A DNA stretch of 64,000 nucleotides, taken from contig JAURJU010000076.1 in assembly GCA_030832085.1 (NCBI GenBank), forward strand, positions 62,001 through 126,000, given 5' to 3'. The stretch is from Chitinophagales bacterium. Lineage in GTDB: Bacteria > Bacteroidota > Bacteroidia > Chitinophagales > Chitinophagaceae. The position numbers were made by a program, and so were the translations under genes. This document shows, one piece after another, positions 30,201-38,053 of the stretch (positions are counted from its first letter, which is position 1; each line of letters starts with the position of its first letter). Below the pieces are notes generated by a model. It was not told the DNA's origin. It saw only the letters and a list, made by a program, of their open reading frames with translations, and made no database searches.

Positions 30201-33200
30201 GTTGTAACCTGAGTACCACCAGCAATCCTTTCCAGGTGGTTGTGAAGGAAAAGGTAAGCCTCAATGCCACCATTGCTGACAAGCAAATATGTATAGGACA
30301 AAACCTTGGCGCTGACATTTCCAGTTATCTTATCGGTTCAGACATCAATACAATTTACCAGTGGAGATTGAATGGTATCAATCTTACTGATGGATCTGCC
30401 CGAACCAGCAACCTTACGTTATTGAATTTAACCAAGACCAATGACGGCGCTTACAGCATTGTTGCGAGCAACAGTTGTGGTGCGTCGACATTGAACCTGT
30501 TCAAGCTTACGACCACAGCAGCACCTGAGATTACTACGCAGCCGATTGCTGGATTTGCATGTGCTGGCGGAAGCTTTACGAACAACGTAATTGTGGCCAA
30601 TGCTGCACAGTTGCCGTTGTCGTATCAGTGGTACAAGGATGGAAATATAATTTCCAACAATGGTGCTGCTCAGCAATTGTTGTTGCAGAACATAGCGGTG
30701 GCAGACCAGGGGCTTTACGCGGTGCGTGTAAGCAACAGTTGTGGTACTACGCAATCATCATCCGGAAGGCTTTCCTTGGTGGGCAATCCCGTCATTACCC
30801 AACAGCCAGCAGCAATCAGTTCATGTTCAGGAATAGAGAATACTGCGATTGTCGTGGCGAGCTCTGACGACAACCGTTTGTCCTACAGTTGGTACAAGGA
30901 TGGGGCCTTGATTTCTGGTCAGATCAACCCTCAATTGGTGTTTTCAAAGATAGGATCGGGTGATGGTGGTACATACAAGGTGGTTGTGACAAATGGTTGT
31001 AACCTGAGTACAACAAGTTCCAACTTCCAGATTGTAATCAAGGAAAAGATTTCTTTGAATGGCATCATTGCAGACAAAACGCTTTGCGCAGGCAGTAACC
31101 TGAATGCGGATATCAGCGGATTTTTGAGTGGTACAGACATCAGCTCCACCTACCAGTGGAAGCTGAATGGCATTGATGTGTCTGATGCGAGTGCAAAGAC
31201 CAATTTTATCAAGTTATTGAATTTAACCAAGACCAATGACGGCGCTTACAGCATTGTTGCGAGCAACAGTTGTGGTGCGTCGACATTGAACCTGTTCAAG
31301 CTTACGACCACAGCAGCACCTGAGATTACTACGCAGCCAATTGCTGGATTTGCATGTGCTGGCGGAAGCTTTACGAACAACGTGATTGTGGCCAATGCTG
31401 CACAGTTGCCGTTGTCGTATCAGTGGTACAAGGATGGAAATATAATTTCTAACAATGGTGCTGCTCAGCAATTGTTGTTGCAGAACATAGCTGTGGCAGA
31501 CCAGGGTCTTTACGCGGTGCGTGTAAGCAACAGTTGCGGTACTACGCAATCATCATCCGGAAGGCTTTCCTTGGTGGGCAATCCAATCATTGCACAACAG
31601 CCACTTCCTATCACGGCTTGTGTTGGTGAGGAAACCATGGCTGCTGTTGTGGCGACATCCGACGACAACATCCTTTCGTACAGTTGGTACAAGGATGGAA
31701 TCATTGTGCCCGGACAAATTGGTCCTCAACTGCTCTTTGCCAAGATTGGATCAGCAGATGTAGGCCTTTACAAGGCGCTTGTGACCAATGGATGCAAGCT
31801 CACTTCAACAACAGCCAATTTTCAGGTGGTGATCAAGGAAAAGATCAGTCAGGTATCAACCATTGCAGACAAACAAATATGTGTTGGCACTGATTTGCAA
31901 GTAGACATCAGCAAAAACTTAAAAGGGGTTGACCTTTCTTCTTCTTATCAATGGAAGCTGAATGGCGTTGACATTGCAGATGCATCTGCAACCACCAATA
32001 CCATAAAATTGCTAGCGGTTACCAAAACAAATGTTGGTAATTATGCTGTATTGGCTACCAATTCATGTGGCAGTTCATTGCTTGACTTGTTCAAATTGGG
32101 TGTTACCAATCTGCCGGTAATTGAAACACACCCTCTACCCGGTGAGGTGTGTGAAAACCTGGATTGGTCAAACAAAGTGGTCGTCTCCAATTTAGATCAA
32201 ATTGGATTTACTTACCAATGGTACAAGGATGGTATCCCATTGTCAGGTGCAAACAGCCCTGAAATATACCTTTCAAACGTCAATGCATCCAACCAGGGGA
32301 TATACAATGTAAGGTTGAGTTCCGCTTGCGGTAATGTCATGAGCAACAAGGAACTTTTTCAGGTAAGGGCAAAGCCTGAGGTCAGTGTTTCGTTGTTGGC
32401 TACTCCTCCAAACCAGTGTTTGGAAGGAAATGTTTTTGTATTCAAACCAACTGTTTCAATCAGTGATAATTCAACTGTTGATCTTACCTGGGATTTTGGA
32501 GATGGTGTATACAGCAAACAGAATCAGGTTAGCCATAGCTATCAGTATGCAAATGACTTCACTGCTTTCCTATTTGCCAAAAGCGCTTATGGTTGTTTGG
32601 ATACTGCCAAGCAGGTTGTTACGGTCAACACAAGGCCATTGTTGGTTGAAAATATTCTCAACCAAGTGCTGTGTTCCGGTGCCCAGCTGAATTATAATGT
32701 AAGCGTAAAAACGAAACCCAATGAGGTTGTGGGATACCAATGGTTCTTTAACCAGGAACCCATTGCCAACGCGGTAAGAAGTTCACTGTCTATTGACAAT
32801 GTACAAAAGGTAAACAATGGGTTGTACAAATTGAAAATTACAAACGCCTGTGGTATTTCCTATTCAACGGAAGCTGAGCTCAAGGTGGCTGAAAAACCTT
32901 TGGTTACCGTTCAGTTGCCCATTGCACAAAAGGTTTGCGAGGGTGAACAAATGGTATTAAAACCAACTGTATTTTCATTGTTGCCCAATACTTACCAATG
33001 GTACAAAAATGGTTTGCCTTATGTAGGGCAAGAGCTGGACAGTTTGTTGCTCAAGCGTTTTTCCAACAATGATGTTGCCGCATACAACGTTTTGATCAGC
33101 AACCGTTGCGGCTCCACCGCATCAAAGGATGGTAGCCTTATCATGAAAAATATACCAAGGTCTACACATTCCCTGATGAAGGATACTGTTTGCTACCAAA

Positions 33201-34702
33201 CAGGAACAACCTTGAAAATAAGCGATTACTTTAACAACGATGACAGTTTGTTCTTCAGTTGGTATAAAGACGGTCTACTGATTCCTGGAGGATCATCTGC
33301 TCAATATCCAATTGTTAAGTTCAATGCTGCTGATTCAGGAGTCTATTCCATTTCCCTTGCCAATTCCTGTGGTGTCTTGAATGTGCCAATTGCAAAACTT
33401 GCCTTGAACCAGATATTTGCAAACTACCGTTTGGACACTGCAGATGCTTGTAAAGGGGCACTGAAGGTGAACATGCTTGATACCACCAGGTCATTGTTTG
33501 CCATTGCCAGCAATTATTGGCAGGTGAAAGAGGAGAAGCGAATTCTACCGAATCTCAATGCTGTGGGGTATCAGTTTACGAATAGCGGCGCTTATACAAT
33601 CCGTCATGCTGTAATGGATACAAAGGGGTGTGTTTCTGATACCCTGTCCAAATATGTCATCAATTATGGAAAGCCAACCGCTTCTTTTGCCATCAATGAT
33701 AATTGTTTGACCATGCCATCCATTGCCAGGGACAGTTCATTGTTTGGTTACGGAAGTTCAAAACTCATCCGGTACACCTGGAATTTTGGTGATACGGTCA
33801 TCATTAGAAACACTGCAACAGTTCCAGGATATGCGTACAAGTCTCCTGGTCAAAAAACCCTTAGCCTTATTGTAGCAAGTGACAGCAGTTGTATTGTGGA
33901 TACTTTGACCAAAACCCTGATGGTATATGGTAAGCCAGCTGCTTCCTTTACCAGTCAGGACAGCTGTCAGGGTTTCCCCGTTTTGTTCACGAACAGGAGC
34001 AGTACCATTTACTTGCCTGATTCCGTAGTCAACTTCAGCTGGAATTTCGATGACGGTACCACTTCTACTGCCAGACATCCACAACATGTATTCAAGCAGT
34101 ATGGCGCTTACAAAGTCAAATTGACCGCTTATAGTGCCAATTGTCCTTATCTGTTTACCGATACTGTTCTTAACATGACCATTAAAAGTCCGAGGGCAAA
34201 CATTGAATATCCAAGGATTCAAACTGTCAAAAGGTTGATGGGGCAGCTCAATGCCAATGGAGACGGAAGGAGCTATAGCTGGTTCCCTTACACTGGTTTG
34301 ACAGACTCCAAAATCAGAAATCCCAAATTCAATTTGTCTGATGACAAGGTAAGTTATACGATAACCATTGTAGATTCTGCCGGTTGTGTTTACAAGGACA
34401 AACAAGAGGTTTGGGCCTTCAACAAACCTGACATTTATCTTTCATCTGGATTTTCTCCCAATAAGGACGGAATCAATGATCGTTATGCACCAGAGTATGT
34501 TGAGATCAAGATCTTGGAATACTTCAGGATCGCAGATAAACACAATCGACAAGTGTTTATCACAAACAAATTGACAGACAAATGGGACGGAACATATAAT
34601 GGCAATCTTTTGCCTACCGATCCTTATCTGGTGACAGTTTCAGGAATTGATATATTTGGGAACAAGATAGTTAGGCAAGGAATTGTTGTATTGGTCAAGT
34701 AA
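24278..34702 (+). CDS. Giant secreted Ig-like/PKD repeat protein with gliding-type (type B) T9SS sorting domain
   Basis: 3474 residues. A signal peptide (about 1-33) precedes roughly 31 Ig-like modules of 80-95 residues, each with 'Y.WYK.G' in the middle and 'DAGTY.V.V.N.CG' near the end. About six PKD-like modules are interspersed; two carry a clear 'WDFGDG' motif (around residues 1300 and 2730) and three lie together before the end. The last 91 residues (from 3384) have 'FSPNKDGINDRY', 'DKWDGTYNGN' and a final beta-strand, the type B (CHU_C / gliding motility-associated) sorting signal. The expected product is a very long flexible cell-surface adhesin or matrix protein exported by the T9SS with its PorP/SprF partner. 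No enzymatic domain is seen. Residues 1906-2699 form a three-fold super-repeat. The reading frame is uninterrupted. Confidence 0.9.
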   Translation: MKKHNRRFMKSITQARFAFTMLLLLASNFLMSQSCPVINSITNSSAVCIGASITIQVNATSPDLSTLTYVWYKNGTQITGATSSQYTINGYSNADAASYTVKVSNACGTATVSNAVQLTSAYTPSIVSNVTSSTAICVGADFRTSVTATTNNGDPLSYQWSKGGTNITGATTSDYVINRVVEGDAGQFKLALTNSCGTVYSSVQQLIVNKTPVINTQPSSNQVCVGGSFLATADVSGADTYAWTKNSIGTGNSSSRVTISSVQLSDGGTYKYTATNTCGTVTSSDAVLTVKAKPTLVSVTPGATICQGTSTTLSVVANGNNDPGMSYQWSKSGSSITGAIAATYNILSFGLNDAGTYSVAVTNSCGTSTSTSVGLDCTLSNATTPVITSTFNSPASICVGENFTAQVVASSNGGGAMSYHWKKAGVLIPGATNTSLSLTNMQTTDAGIYTVEVINTCGKTVSENLQIDVSQKPIITLQPVSNTVCAGASLSLLADVVGATAYKWQKGGVDVGNSTKTFTLATVIASNAGLYSFVASNACGTSTSSSATVVVNNKPVINSIIAPASVCAGNTAVLESSVSGNGDNNLVYSWTLNGTAIPNSNVPTLSVPNFQSANAGNYGLRVENGCGFVLSSTVGLDKNIQLVQAPVVSSVADQNPCLNTALNVSPGLTNVSGTSITYQWYFKGAALDAQRSAQLKISNIQAAQSGVYFLSVNNGCAPVSGTPFNVNVLELPVIRTQPSASTDSCLGTIFNLQVAATDAQSYQWYKDDVAIIGETNAIFSRSSLLASDAGRYNVKVSNNCGYSVTSNNAILRVGKAPTAVPSPIDMACVGQPASMSVVANTNGGGPLVYAWSSTSGTIAGATSSTYRIAAVALTDAKTYTVAVSNACGKINGGSFVLAVADKPTVSISTTIPINASSGNPSVCIGTPISFNVTSNSNGALPTYTWYKDDLSKGVQSTSGLSIVSSVSSDAGVYKLSVSNACGTSLSSSIIVGVQDKPEFVTQPADITLCEKKVLNLSALAQNKSGTSSPIIYNWYFNGNALSSTNANLTLSNISTSNTGNYRLRASNDCGSVFSDIAVVTIVSVPKYNILTPQTEFSICSATSQTKSIALNVYAENGVQPNIVWTTDVGSIIGPSNTTTIAIGSVGKNANYFATMTNACGSVQLNDGRGIVVFNEVALPSVKSFTRPPLTTFCERDAIKLNVSTNSTGYETYAWKLGGVVVQTNQSGNPSSSDFQKFATVADAGTYTVDITNNCGTLANAVSIPVTINPTPNVDFAVSSQTTQCLAGNIFTFNNNSTNTTAGIRFTWDFGDGVKDITSVSTASHTYTVSGTQVVKLTAVNEFGCSSFNTRNVVIAASPRITSQPIGKVVCEGDRYELSVTIDNGGATSLSYQWYFKGQPISNNNKNAYAITSMSASDAGTYYVKLMNSGCNLSSQSEAVNVSYQERPDVSFNVGGKSLKSCITAAEYTFTNTTPAVAGATYLWSFSDGTFYTSTNVVHKFLNTGKYDVSLTASAGGCSATGFLNGNSANRISIDGVPIINADLPSSKTVKKGDPIVLEINAGAVDAEGLQMPVNYYWYKEPSTSVIGTNSNTFNTITNALTSDSGRYYVLVNNVCGSTRSNTTFVKVHDIPTITLQPITTKVCYGKTLQLKVEGISNDNSSPLYQWYYRKDIDASPQPIPGASGPVFNLDLFAVKDVGNYFVKLSNSVGFVESNSILVVAETLPTVNSIASIPSLESGICVNTGLQLNASVTTLNNSSYTISWEQNGVALTGEESLRLNFPSIKKSNSGEIAINVTNACGTTKGKVNVNVIDIPQFSQAPSAVTTCINGSAVFSAKLQSVTDGSPFGYQWLKNGVNYSGTGVITSEKLSLSNVQVADAGYYALQSSNSCGINTSSTGKLTVVATAPSISQQPSAISTCAGIQNAVTLVASSEDNQLYYKWYKNGNILPSEVAAQLTFNAIAASDAGTYKVIVTNSCNLSTTSNPFQVVVKEKVSLNATIADKQICIGQNLGADISSYLIGSDINTIYQWRLNGINLTDGSARTSNLTLLNLTKTNDGAYSIVASNSCGASTLNLFKLTTTAAPEITTQPIAGFACAGGSFTNNVIVANAAQLPLSYQWYKDGNIISNNGAAQQLLLQNIAVADQGLYAVRVSNSCGTTQSSSGRLSLVGNPVITQQPAAISSCSGIENTAIVVASSDDNRLSYSWYKDGALISGQINPQLVFSKIGSGDGGTYKVVVTNGCNLSTTSSNFQIVIKEKISLNGIIADKTLCAGSNLNADISGFLSGTDISSTYQWKLNGIDVSDASAKTNFIKLLNLTKTNDGAYSIVASNSCGASTLNLFKLTTTAAPEITTQPIAGFACAGGSFTNNVIVANAAQLPLSYQWYKDGNIISNNGAAQQLLLQNIAVADQGLYAVRVSNSCGTTQSSSGRLSLVGNPIIAQQPLPITACVGEETMAAVVATSDDNILSYSWYKDGIIVPGQIGPQLLFAKIGSADVGLYKALVTNGCKLTSTTANFQVVIKEKISQVSTIADKQICVGTDLQVDISKNLKGVDLSSSYQWKLNGVDIADASATTNTIKLLAVTKTNVGNYAVLATNSCGSSLLDLFKLGVTNLPVIETHPLPGEVCENLDWSNKVVVSNLDQIGFTYQWYKDGIPLSGANSPEIYLSNVNASNQGIYNVRLSSACGNVMSNKELFQVRAKPEVSVSLLATPPNQCLEGNVFVFKPTVSISDNSTVDLTWDFGDGVYSKQNQVSHSYQYANDFTAFLFAKSAYGCLDTAKQVVTVNTRPLLVENILNQVLCSGAQLNYNVSVKTKPNEVVGYQWFFNQEPIANAVRSSLSIDNVQKVNNGLYKLKITNACGISYSTEAELKVAEKPLVTVQLPIAQKVCEGEQMVLKPTVFSLLPNTYQWYKNGLPYVGQELDSLLLKRFSNNDVAAYNVLISNRCGSTASKDGSLIMKNIPRSTHSLMKDTVCYQTGTTLKISDYFNNDDSLFFSWYKDGLLIPGGSSAQYPIVKFNAADSGVYSISLANSCGVLNVPIAKLALNQIFANYRLDTADACKGALKVNMLDTTRSLFAIASNYWQVKEEKRILPNLNAVGYQFTNSGAYTIRHAVMDTKGCVSDTLSKYVINYGKPTASFAINDNCLTMPSIARDSSLFGYGSSKLIRYTWNFGDTVIIRNTATVPGYAYKSPGQKTLSLIVASDSSCIVDTLTKTLMVYGKPAASFTSQDSCQGFPVLFTNRSSTIYLPDSVVNFSWNFDDGTTSTARHPQHVFKQYGAYKVKLTAYSANCPYLFTDTVLNMTIKSPRANIEYPRIQTVKRLMGQLNANGDGRSYSWFPYTGLTDSKIRNPKFNLSDDKVSYTITIVDSAGCVYKDKQEVWAFNKPDIYLSSGFSPNKDGINDRYAPEYVEIKILEYFRIADKHNRQVFITNKLTDKWDGTYNGNLLPTDPYLVTVSGIDIFGNKIVRQGIVVLVK
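30419..30789 (+). repeat. Near-identical direct repeat, copy A (371 bp)
   Basis: Matches copy B at 31214-31584 at a fixed offset of 795 bases. I count six differences over 371 bases, all third-position and synonymous, so the two copies encode the same roughly 123 residues. Confidence 0.92.
31214..31584 (+). repeat. Near-identical direct repeat, copy B (371 bp)
   Basis: Partner of copy A at 30419-30789. The differences are CCG/CCA, GTA/GTG, TCC/TCT, GCG/GCT, GGG/GGT and TGT/TGC, all silent. Outside this block the neighbouring modules diverge markedly. Confidence 0.92.
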
Positions 34703-34758
34703 CCCTTGTAGTGTGAAACCTTAATTTTATGACAAAGGATGCTTTTATCAGTACACCC

Positions 34759-35439
34759 ATGAAAAAAATCAATATTGCCATAGATGGCTGGTCGTCTTGC
34801 GGCAAGAGCACCTTGGCCAGACAGCTTGCAAAAGCACTGAATTACATATTCATCGATTCTGGTGCCATGTACCGTGCCATTGCGTTGTATTTTATTCAAA
34901 ACCAAATAGCATTGAACGATGCTGTTGCCGTAGACAATGCCTTGGGCAATATTTCTTTGTCCTTTCAAAAAGATCCCCAAAGCGGTAGCAATGAGATTTG
35001 GATGAATGGACATAACGTGGAAAGGCTGATTCGTGAGATGGATGTCGCAGCTAAAGTAAGTGATGTGGCAGCACTGAAAGCAGTTAGGGAATTTGCTGTT
35101 GCCCAACAGCAAATGATTGGGCGCCAAAAGGGAATTGTCATGGATGGAAGGGATATCGGCACAACTGTTTTTCCCACAGCAGAGCTCAAGATATTCATGA
35201 CCGCAAGACCAGCCGTGAGGGTGGAAAGGCGTTTCAGGGAACTGCGTGCCAAGCATCCGGAAATTACCATGGAGGAGGTGAAGGCCAATCTTGAGTCAAG
35301 GGATTTGATGGATTCAACGCGGGAAGTGTCGCCCCTCAGAAAAGCAGAAGATGCCATTGTACTAGACAACAGTGAACTCAGTCCCGAGCAGCAGTTTGCA
35401 CTGGCACTGGCGTGGGCAAATGAAAAGATCAATTCCTGA
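34759..35439 (+). CDS. cmk: Cytidylate kinase
   Basis: 226 residues. It phosphorylates CMP and dCMP. The P-loop 'GWSSCGKST' is at residues 10-18, with 'IDSGAMYRA' near 34-42 and 'VMDGRDIGT' near 129-137. The ATG of MKKINIAIDG is chosen because the family starts there; an in-frame ATG 10 codons upstream (34729) overlaps a -7-like TAATTTTA (34722-34729). The stop TGA abuts the convergent ispH stop. Confidence 0.94.
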   Translation: MKKINIAIDGWSSCGKSTLARQLAKALNYIFIDSGAMYRAIALYFIQNQIALNDAVAVDNALGNISLSFQKDPQSGSNEIWMNGHNVERLIREMDVAAKVSDVAALKAVREFAVAQQQMIGRQKGIVMDGRDIGTTVFPTAELKIFMTARPAVRVERRFRELRAKHPEITMEEVKANLESRDLMDSTREVSPLRKAEDAIVLDNSELSPEQQFALALAWANEKINS

Positions 35440-36663
35440 TCAGCTCCAGTTTTCTTTGATGCTTTCTATTGACCTGGATGCTGGATAAAATGAAGAAAGC
35501 TTCGCGATGACAGCCTCTACAATTGCGTCAGGGCAGGAGGCCCCGCTGGTGATCAAAACCTTTGTGTTGTTTTCTTTGGGCAAGTAACCTGAAGTGATAT
35601 GCTCTTCGTGGGTTTGCCAATTGTAGGCCTTGATTTCATCCTTGGATAAAATATCAGCCTCTGATTGAATAAAATACGTCGGAAGCTTATGTTCGCACAA
35701 CTCAACCAGGTGCGAACTGTTGCTGCTTTTTCTTCCTCCTATGACAATGGCAAAGTCAGCCTGCTGTTCGAGCAGCTCCTTGACGGCTGTTTGGTTGTCA
35801 TTCGTTGCGTAACAGAGGGTATCCCTTGTGTCCGCAAAATAATCGCCAATTTGGGCATTCCCTCCATGTTTCTTGATCACAATCTGTTTGAGGTAATCTG
35901 CAATCGCCTGGGTATCTGTTGCAAGCATGGTTGTTTGGTTGACTACGCCAAAGCGTTCAAGGTCTTTCCCAATGTCAAATCCTTCACTGCAGCGGCCTTT
36001 GAATAGCGCTGAAAACGTTGCCGAAGGCCTTTCTCCTGAAATGAATTCTCCCAACACGATGGCCTCATCCATGTCGTTGATGACCACAGTGGGGGTATGT
36101 TCATTGCTGTGTGAAAAAGTTGCCCTGGTTTCTTCATGGCTTGGTTTTCCATGAACGACAATGCTATATCCCTTTGCTGCAATCTGCTCAGCACGGTTCC
36201 ATACCTTTTCAACAAAGGGGCAGGTCGTATTGTATTTTTCAATTTGGATACCAATTTCTTTCAGGGTATTCTCTATGGCAATTGTGGTGCCGAATGCAGG
36301 TATGATCACGATGTCATCTGCATTCAATGCATCAAAAGGGATGAGGGTATTACCCTTTGTATCCATCATGAACTGCAATCCCCTGGCAATGAGGTCGTCG
36401 TTTACAAAAGGATTGTGGATCATCTCACTGAGCAGGAAAATGCGCTTTCCCGGATTTTGCTCAATGGTTTGGAATGCAATCTCAATGGCATTTTCTACCC
36501 CATAGCAGAATCCGAAATGCCTTGCAAGGTAGATCTGCAATGGACCAAAATCCAGCAGTGTAGGGCTGAAATCCTTTTTGAGTTTATCAGATGCCTTCCT
36601 TTTTTCCTTGATGGCTGCGATAAGCGGACTTCTGTATCTGACAGGTATTGAAAACTGTTTCAT
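35440..36663 (-). CDS. ispH: 4-hydroxy-3-methylbut-2-enyl diphosphate reductase
   Basis: 407 residues, the long form found in Bacteroidetes. It is the terminal MEP-pathway enzyme and produces IPP and DMAPP. The three [4Fe-4S] ligands can be placed at Cys53 ('GFCYGVENA'), Cys148 ('TTCPFVEKVW') and Cys284 ('DTLCYATNDNQ'). 'HGKPSHEET' and 'GGRKSSNSSHL' substrate-binding motifs are present. About 40 residues precede the usual core start. A perfect -7 element lies 10 bases upstream of the ATG. It is divergent from the GH13 gene and convergent with cmk. Confidence 0.95.
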   Translation of the reverse strand: MKQFSIPVRYRSPLIAAIKEKRKASDKLKKDFSPTLLDFGPLQIYLARHFGFCYGVENAIEIAFQTIEQNPGKRIFLLSEMIHNPFVNDDLIARGLQFMMDTKGNTLIPFDALNADDIVIIPAFGTTIAIENTLKEIGIQIEKYNTTCPFVEKVWNRAEQIAAKGYSIVVHGKPSHEETRATFSHSNEHTPTVVINDMDEAIVLGEFISGERPSATFSALFKGRCSEGFDIGKDLERFGVVNQTTMLATDTQAIADYLKQIVIKKHGGNAQIGDYFADTRDTLCYATNDNQTAVKELLEQQADFAIVIGGRKSSNSSHLVELCEHKLPTYFIQSEADILSKDEIKAYNWQTHEEHITSGYLPKENNTKVLITSGASCPDAIVEAVIAKLSSFYPASRSIESIKENWS

Positions 36664-36673
36664 GGATTGGTTG

Positions 36674-36681
36674 CAAAGTTA
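36674..36681 (-). promoter_or_regulatory. -7 promoter element of ispH
   Basis: TAACTTTG on the minus strand, a perfect TAnnTTTG match, ending 10 bases before the ispH ATG. On the other strand TATCTTTC (36694-36701) is a one-mismatch element for the divergent GH13 gene. Confidence 0.6.
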
Positions 36682-36705
36682 TGGTTTCATTCATATCTTT
36701 CAAAC

Positions 36706-38001
36706 ATGAATGCATCCTTCCCACCGGTTCCATGGTGCCTGAATACCAATGTTTATGAGGTAAACCTTCGTCAATATACGGATGAGGGAACCCTTGGGGC
36801 ATTCAGGTTGCACTTGCCAAGACTGGCAGACATGGGCGTCGGGGTCCTATGGTTCATGCCACTGACACCCATCAGCAAAAAGAACAGAAAGGGGAGTCTC
36901 GGAAGTTATTATGCATGTTCAAGTTATCGCCGTTTCAGCCAAGAATTTGGTACGATGCATGAATTTCGTGAGCTGGTTCAAGAAGCCCATGGACTTGGAA
37001 TGAAGGTTATCATCGATTGGGTGGCAAATCATACAGGATGTGACCACGAATGGACGGAAAGTCATCCCGATTATTTCAAGAAAAATGAAAAAGGAGAATT
37101 TTACGATGCGAATGGATGGGATGATGTAATCGACCTTGATTACTCCAATCCTGCCATGAGGGTTGAAATGATTGAAAGCATGCGTTACTGGATGAATGAA
37201 ACCAACATCGATGGTTTCAGGTGTGACATGGCAATGCTTACTCCACTTGATTTTTGGATGCAGGCAAGGTCGTTGTTGGAAGCCGATCGCAAAATGTTTT
37301 GGTTGGCTGAACTGGACCCGCTTGACCATCCAGACTACATGAAGGTATTCGATGCTGCATACACCTGGCGCTGGATGAATGCTGCAAAACAATTCAGGGA
37401 TGAGGGCTCAAGGCAGATTCATCACCTGCGGTTCGTCCTTGATCAATACGCAAATGTGCTGCCTGCCTCTGCTTGTCCAGCCTGGTTTACTTCCAACCAT
37501 GATGAAAACAGTTGGAATGGAACCGAGCAGGAAAAATACGGTGAGATGGCCATACCCCTTGCGGTGTTTTCTTCAACATACAAGGGTGTTTCCCTGATGT
37601 ACAGCGGTCAGGAAATTCCCAATCTCAAGCGTTTGCAGTTCTTTGAACATGATCCATTGGACTGGACCAAAGCGCCTGCATTGCATGGTTTTTACCGATC
37701 ATTGAACCGTCTGCGGGCTACACATGCTGCATTTACTGCTGTTCCGGAAATGCAACATTGTCTTCAGCTCAGAAACGGGGTTGATCACCATGTGTTGAGC
37801 TTCAAACGGCAACACGATGATTCCAAGGTGATTGTTTTGATCAATTTTTCTCCATTCCCCTTGCACAACATTGAAGTCGATACCAATGGCTGCGAGGGCC
37901 TTTTTGTTGAGCATTTTACTGATCTGGCCGAAGTCTTTGAAGGCCAAAACCATTTTTTTCATTTGCAGCCTTGGGGCTATCAGATCTGGCTACAGCAATA
38001 A
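36706..38001 (+). CDS. GH13-family alpha-amylase-like glycosidase
   Basis: 431 residues, no signal peptide, so cytoplasmic. The (beta/alpha)8 barrel shows all the GH13 regions: 'DWVANH' (104-109), 'GFRCDMA' with nucleophile Asp174, 'WLAELD' with acid/base Glu202, and 'SNHDEN' with Asp266. A small C-terminal beta domain follows (about 345-431). It should act on alpha-glucans or maltooligosaccharides; the exact specificity (amylase, maltogenic, transferase) is not readable. The ATG at 36706 is chosen: the upstream in-frame ATG (36667) overlaps the divergent promoters. No glycogen genes are adjacent. Confidence 0.9.
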   Translation: MNASFPPVPWCLNTNVYEVNLRQYTDEGTLGAFRLHLPRLADMGVGVLWFMPLTPISKKNRKGSLGSYYACSSYRRFSQEFGTMHEFRELVQEAHGLGMKVIIDWVANHTGCDHEWTESHPDYFKKNEKGEFYDANGWDDVIDLDYSNPAMRVEMIESMRYWMNETNIDGFRCDMAMLTPLDFWMQARSLLEADRKMFWLAELDPLDHPDYMKVFDAAYTWRWMNAAKQFRDEGSRQIHHLRFVLDQYANVLPASACPAWFTSNHDENSWNGTEQEKYGEMAIPLAVFSSTYKGVSLMYSGQEIPNLKRLQFFEHDPLDWTKAPALHGFYRSLNRLRATHAAFTAVPEMQHCLQLRNGVDHHVLSFKRQHDDSKVIVLINFSPFPLHNIEVDTNGCEGLFVEHFTDLAEVFEGQNHFFHLQPWGYQIWLQQ

Positions 38002-38029
38002 ATAAGGCGGACCTTTTGGCCCGCCTTAT
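38002..38029 (+). terminator. Hairpin between the GH13 and htrA genes
   Basis: ATAAGGCGG pairs with CCGCCTTAT over a 10-base loop, right at the GH13 stop. No strong T-run exists on either side, so it may serve both convergent genes weakly. Confidence 0.5.
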
Positions 38030-38053
38030 CAAAACCTGTAACGCTATATTTTC

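Larger units (their letters stand above)
29993..32374 (+). repeat. Three-copy super-repeat of three Ig modules inside the giant gene
   Basis: Three tandem units of 795, 795 and 792 bp (29993-30787, 30788-31582, 31583-32374). Each encodes the same order of three Ig-like modules: one ending in a 'KEK' linker, one opening '(I/V)S...IADK.(I/L)C', and one opening 'PEITTQP' or a variant. The period is exactly 265 codons in the first two copies. Confidence 0.9.

Noticed and set aside
30419-31584. Long direct repeats considered as a CRISPR array or transposon ends
   Set aside because: The repeats are 371 bp, in frame and inside a coding super-repeat, with no short spacers, terminal inverted repeats or transposase.
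33758-35256. Two minus-strand ORFs of over 200 codons opposite the giant gene end and cmk
   Set aside because: Both cover conserved sense-strand genes in full or part, and their translations look random.
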